Origin: Scatophagus argus
Taxonomy: Eukaryota > Chordata > Actinopteri > Scatophagidae
Length of the DNA: 64,000 bases
Reading direction: 5' to 3'
Assembly (NCBI RefSeq): GCF_020382885.2
Contig: NC_058499.1
Span: 7,921,872-7,985,871, forward strand
Both the position numbers and the translations under genes were made by a program. Positions 60,401 to 64,000 of the stretch are shown piece by piece. A model generated the notes under the pieces. It was not told the DNA's origin, made no database searches, and worked only from the letters and a program-made list of their open reading frames with translations. Position 1 is the first letter of the stretch; every line of letters starts with the position of its first letter.

Positions 60401-61959
60401 ATATTTAGAAAGATATTTTGAAAAAGTTTGCTGTGGATAACTTTGGTCAAGTCAAAGCACAAGACAAAGAAATAATGAGATAAAAGTGGGTACTGCAGCA
60501 GCAAATGGGACATACAAAGAAAAACACAGTCAAATTGAAGTTTCATGGCTGTAAGAAACAAATTTCAGAAGGAGCCACTTTGTTGTCAGACTGCTTGATG
60601 CTAAATAGAGAAGGGATATGTCATGGTTGATATGTTATTATTAATTGGTAAGGTTCAGTATGTGGTCTTGTAAAGCAGAGCTCTCTTTATAAAATGATCT
60701 GTTAAATCTGCAATATGCAAAGACGGGATTTGTTCTTTTATTGAAAATGCCTTCGACTTGCTTTATAAAGCTAAAATAGTCGGCTGCGGTGAACAGTGAC
60801 CTCATGCTGTTTTACAGAAGGCAACATCTTTTGTTACTTAAGATTTTACCAAAACACAGACAGACATTTAAAATTACATGGACTCTGTCAGTCAGCCTCA
60901 TGTTCCTTTTAAATCTTAAGCAGACGTAGTTTTTTGTTGTGTTCTGGTGTCGCTGACCTTTACTTGATGAAACTGGCTCTTTAATTTTGTATTTTTCACA
61001 ATGGTTCATACAGGGAAAATTATCCCCACCCTCTGAGCAAAAACTCTAAAATAACTTTCTCTTTCATGAGCTGAAAACACGCTCTTGGTGTTGATGATGT
61101 AAATGTTCAAAAGTGTTAATTCACTAATGAACAGTGAGTCCATTAGACATTCGATTACACACTCTGGGCAGGAGATAAATCAACACTGAGTGTAATTTAA
61201 ACATGGGCTCTGGCCAGGCGGCTTGTTTTCTGTCCGACTGTGGTTTTCCAACAGTCTAAATCCATGAAGCGGATTTGCTCACAACAGCCAACATATTTCT
61301 CCAATCTGCATCCCCTTGTAAAGCAAAGGAAGGAAGGCAGAGCTCACAACTGTTTGTTTTGTGCTGCCTACGGTCTCACAACCCTATAACATAAGGCCAG
61401 GCTTTCATTGCCTCTCCCCTACATGAGCAAAAGGGAATTAGCTTTTAAAAGTTTGTTTTGTAAGAGTTGTAAATAAAGCAGCACTGATTCAGACCCAGAT
61501 CCCCTTTCTCTCAGATGGGGTATGGCTTGTGTGGGTGGCTTTGGAAATACTGAGGCATGCTGAATATGTTTATATTACGCTGTCCCCAAGGAGAGTTGAG
61601 CTCTGTGGCGCAGATGGATTACAGGGGGAAAAGAGCTGTTGTAGACCTTTAAAGTTCAGTGTTAATGGTGGGAGTGAAGTGGCTGTGTAGGTGTGATGTG
61701 TTCTTTTCACAGGTAGCTGACATCTCTATCCGCAGTGATGGGGGTGTCCCACACCAGTTAAAAAATAATTGTGTTTATGTTTAAAGTTTAAAGACACAGA
61801 GTTTAAATTAATTGCATTAATATCATATGAATAGTTGTGTCAAATGGGTCGCTCATAGTGATGAACCCAGAATCTCCTCACCTCTAAGCTTTTAGCATTT
61901 TTTAGCTTATTGTGCTTATTGTTTTGGTTTTACGATACGTGACTTAATCGTACTGGTTC

Positions 61960-62480
61960 ACTCAAGTGAGTGTATATAAAGATGGACAACATGAGAGCTC
62001 CCCAAAAGTGAACCCAAAACATCTTGATTGCCCTCTGGTGGTAGCCTTCAGCACAGGTCATAAACCCCTCAAACCCCCAAAACTCAACGTACACATCAAA
62101 TAAATTTTTCCCAAAGATGGTTTCAGTCTTTTTAGACAGTTTTTATGAAGTTGATGTCGACTCAAGTGTTAATTTTTTCTGTTAAGTTTGGTTTTAATTA
62201 GTTATTTGATACTATAAAACGGGTGAAACATCATGATTGAAGGCTGAGTGCTGCTCCCGACTGGGTCATGTGGGCGTATGAGCGAGAACTTGATCCCACA
62301 GCTCCACCACCCAATCACTACTGCACAGGCCCTGGTTCCAAATGATGTCATCAGTGCAAGATGGCTGTGTTTGTATCCAGGATATTTTGGCTTCGCTTTT
62401 TACAGTGGGAGGAAGTGGAGGTGCGTCGTCAATCTTAATATAAATGTCAATGGTTCACTCTCACCACTGCACACATCGAC
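61960..62480 (+). repeat. Dispersed fish repeat ('CAAAGATGGTTTC' type)
   Basis: 'gtatataaagatggacaaca', 'ttgattgccctctggtggta', 'cccaaagatggtttcagtct', 'aaacgggtgaaacatcatga', 'tgcaagatggctgtgtttgt' and 'ttaatataaatgtcaatggt' follow the order of a common percomorph repeat of unknown class. The open frame at 62248-62517 lies inside it. Confidence 0.5.
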
Positions 62481-64000
62481 TTCATTTCCAGCCACAGCAG
62501 GCAGCGATTCTTGGTGAAAAAAAGACACTGAAGGCTACCTGTCCAGTGCTAAACAGCAGAAAGACAAAGTTAGCAACTGGCAGGTGAACATGACGCAGCG
62601 TTTAGCATCTGAAAAGCCAAATATTTCTCTTTTTCTAATTTTTTATTTTTTATTTCTGAAAGATAGTTTGGTATGAAATGTGCTTGGAAATTATACATTT
62701 AATACATTATATTTCATTTGTTTAAGTCACAGTAGTCTGGCACACAAGCCCACCTGTAAGCTAAACTAATTATTGCTTCATGCTGAATTTACCGACGCGA
62801 AAGTCATATCAATCTTCTCTAACACTCTGCAAGAAACTAAAAGGAATAAGTGTGGAACTATTCCTTCATGCTTTGCTGGAGACCAAAATAGGGATAGCAA
62901 AACAAAAAGATGGCAAAACAAAACGACACAACTATTTGGCCAAAAAAATCAGTTAATGTGGGTTAAAAGTATTTTGATTAAAAGAACACAGGAAAAGAAA
63001 AAGGTATAATGGTGGCAAAAACAGTAAAATATGTTGATAGATTTCTTTTAACACCTCCACAGCTGTAGATATCTGTTCCCAATCACGACTTTTCGTGTAA
63101 GAGCACACCTGCTCTCCTCTACGGTAATGAACCACAGCAAGAGCAATGCTGCTCTGTTTGGATGGAAGTGTGTGTGTGTGCGTGCGTGTGTGTGTGTGGG
63201 CGGGCATGCCTGAGGTTGCTGAGCCTCGGCCTTCTCCTCAACATTAATAAGGACTTCCTTCCTACCAGACAGAGTCAAACACCTGATCACTTACCAAGGA
63301 GGACATGCCCACGCATCCCTCAGAGCTGGCAGCCTTCGGCCACTAATAAGGATCGGCCTGTGTTCTTTAGCTGCCCATCAATCAAAATGTTCACATGCCG
63401 GACATCCATACACAAATCATGTTTTCTCTCCGTTCTCCACCCCTAATGTGTGAAAGTGTGTTTGTGTGTAAGCTCAGAGTTAGATATCATGGGTGGCAAG
63501 CTATATCCAGGGAGACAGAAAGAGAAATAATCCCTCTCAAACACACACCACTTCAAAAATTGCTACTTTTTTTCCAATGGCAATAAAGTTTGGCTTCTTT
63601 TAAAAATGTCCAGCCAAGATACACCAGGTGAAATGTGCATTTTCATGATGTGCATAACCTCTTATTTTTCCTCTTTAAATATCAGGTTTTTGAAATGGTT
63701 TTTCCATAATTGAATTAGAGTGGCTAGTCACAACTGACTCGGGAACACGTCTGCAGAGTGTTCAGTCCAGATGCTGTCAAAGAATCACTTGACCAAAGCA
63801 AAAGATGAGTTGCTGAACGGGATATTGTCTTATTTACAGACCCGAGGTTTGTGTCTGTAATCAGAATTACTGCAAAAGTCTCAGGTGGAATATCACAATT
63901 GGATTATCACTTTTCCCTTGTTATTAGGTACATATGCTATCTCAGTTGTGTGGCTGTCATGGACCTGGCTGTGCGGTGGTTTATAATCTGTCAACATATC

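Larger units (their letters stand above)
51550..64000. other. Gene-poor right end of the window
   Basis: No exon of a known gene was recognised on either strand. The stretch holds the SINE at 52711-52990, a nested repeat at 53465-53890, AT-rich family copies at 56515-56755 and 60135-60400, GT/A arrays with TTAGGG-rich repeats at 57673-59215, another dispersed repeat at about 61960-62480 and (GT)n at 63169-63199. Open frames up to 141 codons are repeat-derived or random. Confidence 0.6.

Noticed and set aside
1-64000. CRISPR array, phage, plasmid or defence system
   Set aside because: The DNA is vertebrate; the short repeats are microsatellites or dispersed eukaryotic repeats without regular spacers.

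Overview
The window is nuclear DNA of a ray-finned fish, most likely a percomorph teleost. Genes are intron-bearing with GT..AG splice sites, the proteins match vertebrate families in their teleost form, and the non-coding DNA is full of short AT-rich interspersed repeats, GT/CA microsatellites and a tRNA-derived SINE of the kinds common in percomorph genomes. No prokaryotic, viral or CRISPR-like system is present.

Layout. (1) 1-10165, + strand: cnot4, the RING/RRM/C3H1 E3 ligase of the CCR4-NOT complex. I could assemble all 12 coding exons in frame (2418-8487, 794 codons plus stop), followed by a 1.7 kb 3' UTR ending at an AATAAA at 10140. (2) 10166-20750: gene-poor and repeat-rich, including several copies of one AT-rich repeat family and a solo-LTR-like block nested in another repeat. 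(3) 20750-33421, - strand: two intronless-CDS Shaker-type potassium channel genes in tandem, kcna6-like (31884-33326) upstream of kcna1 (25818-27293). kcna1 is followed by about 5 kb of DNA that looks like a long 3' UTR. (4) 33430-45100: gene-poor, with a large decayed DNA-transposon-like repeat at 34460-35130 and a retroposon tail near 37222-37462. (5) 45284-46227, - strand: a complete seven-transmembrane class A GPCR core that I could not name, with a phase-compatible first coding exon about 1.6 kb upstream. (6) 49653-50686, - strand: a two-coding-exon gene for parathyroid hormone-related protein (pthlh). (7) 51500-64000: no recognisable gene; SINE, GT arrays, two copies of a TTAGGG-rich fish repeat, and other repeats.

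How the genes relate. They do not form a pathway. The grouping is a synteny block: KCNA6 and KCNA1 are adjacent in the same order and orientation in mammals, and PTHLH lies on the same human chromosome arm (12p), while CNOT4 is on human 7q. A 12p/7q mixture on one chromosome is typical of teleosts. cnot4 and kcna1 converge; kcna1, kcna6, the GPCR and pthlh share the - strand.

The most interesting points are residue-level: a Val in place of the usual Kv1.1 Tyr at the external TEA site, an unusual natural Cys at the same site in the Kv1.6-like channel, a GPCR with TRA instead of DRY, and a PTHrP with Trp23 and without His5. Several long open frames around these genes begin at non-ATG codons and needed start correction.
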